NCBI GenBank assembly: GCA_018694835.1
Contig: JABHOG010000073.1
Span: 1 to 39,012 of the forward strand
DNA: 39,012 nt
Reading direction: 5' to 3'
From: Planctomycetota bacterium
GTDB taxonomy: Bacteria > Planctomycetota > UBA8108 > UBA1146
Shown here piece by piece: positions 38,686-39,012 of this stretch (position 1 is its first letter; each line of letters begins with the position of its first letter). A model generated the notes under the pieces. It had not been told where the DNA came from, searched no databases, and saw only the letters and a program-made list of their open reading frames with translations. The position numbers and the translations under genes were made by a program.

Positions 38686-39012
38686 TCAGCGGCTGCGGCG
38701 CCAGACGGTCAGGTAGTCGCGCCGTGCCGAAGGAGTATGGTCCGACCGCAGCCACACGTAGTTGCCCAGTACGATGTCGGCGGCGCCGTCCTGATCCACA
38801 TCCTCGATCAACACGGCGGAGTGCACCGGGTTGCCCACTTCCAGCGTCCGCACCTGCCACTTCCGGGCATTCCCCTGATTCTCCGCCCACACCAGCGAGT
38901 CCCAATTCTTCCAGGTCGCCGGGTCGACCTGGGGCATGAATGCAGCACCCACCACATCGAGATCTCCATCACCATCGAGATCGCCCACCGCAGCGCGTTC
39001 GCAGCCGGGTAA
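38686..39012 (-). CDS. C-terminal end of an FG-GAP/VCBS-repeat protein (partial, 5' end outside window)
   Basis: The - strand frame is open to the window edge. It encodes 108 residues with two FG-GAP type repeats whose calcium loops are clear: VGDLDGDGDLDVVGAAF and IEDVDQDGAADIVLGNYVW, ending DYLTVWRRSR. Such repeats form beta-propellers in exported proteins; in planctomycetes they are often fused to cytochrome c domains, which would lie in the missing part. A GTG at 38988 is in frame but is not a likely start because the open frame and repeat pattern continue upstream of it. Confidence 0.82.
   Translation of the reverse strand, partial: LPGCERAAVGDLDGDGDLDVVGAAFMPQVDPATWKNWDSLVWAENQGNARKWQVRTLEVGNPVHSAVLIEDVDQDGAADIVLGNYVWLRSDHTPSARRDYLTVWRRSR

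Overview
The window looks like a chromosomal segment of a planctomycete (Planctomycetota) with a moderately high GC content. The inference rests on several features that occur together in that phylum: many Tat-exported Gfo/Idh/MocA oxidoreductases and sugar-isomerase-like TIM barrels, a DUF1080 lipoprotein, a VWA protein with HEAT-like repeats, a beta-propeller/di-heme cytochrome, and secreted proteins ending in a dockerin-like two-loop calcium module with conserved cysteines. I see no transposase, integrase, phage gene or CRISPR array.

Layout. Positions 1-87 hold the end of a + strand gene with a QKGA-repeat tail. It meets rsfS tail to tail. Then come hppA (membrane pyrophosphatase) and a VWA/HEAT protein on the - strand. 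Positions 4631-9966 are a tight three-gene + strand operon: a zincin-like lipoprotein, a HEAT-like exported protein, and a TPR membrane protein with a PEGA-like end. Positions 9997-13313 are gatB, gatA and gatC (read gatC-gatA-gatB on the - strand). They are preceded by a tRNA-Met gene with its own promoter and terminator. ComF, a methyltransferase, a flavin oxidoreductase and an SLC13 transporter with RCK_C domains follow. Positions 18472-21534 encode a 1020-residue exported YVTN-propeller/di-heme cytochrome with a dockerin-like end.

Positions 21635-30567 are the most notable region. Eight - strand genes with short gaps or overlaps encode, in order of transcription: an MFS permease, a Tat lipoprotein TIM barrel, a Tat Gfo/Idh/MocA protein, an ApbE flavin transferase, a second Tat Gfo protein lacking the usual catalytic lysine, a membrane protein with one CxxCH haem site, a third Tat Gfo protein, and a Tat TIM barrel. 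A DUF1080 lipoprotein is transcribed divergently at 30711. A second, cytoplasmic pair (TIM barrel plus Gfo protein) lies at 34807-32961. Together they suggest an oxidation-based sugar or glycoside breakdown route acting mainly outside the cytoplasm: oxidation by Gfo enzymes, elimination or hydrolysis by DUF1080, hydration or isomerisation by TIM barrels, and uptake by the MFS permease. The cytochrome and ApbE would be possible links to electron transfer. The substrate and the order of steps are inference.

The right end holds tRNA-Asp, whose leader and trailer form a perfect 12-bp inverted repeat, a DUF456 membrane protein, a small lipoprotein, a GT-C glycosyltransferase/TPR fusion, and the end of an FG-GAP-repeat protein cut by the window edge.
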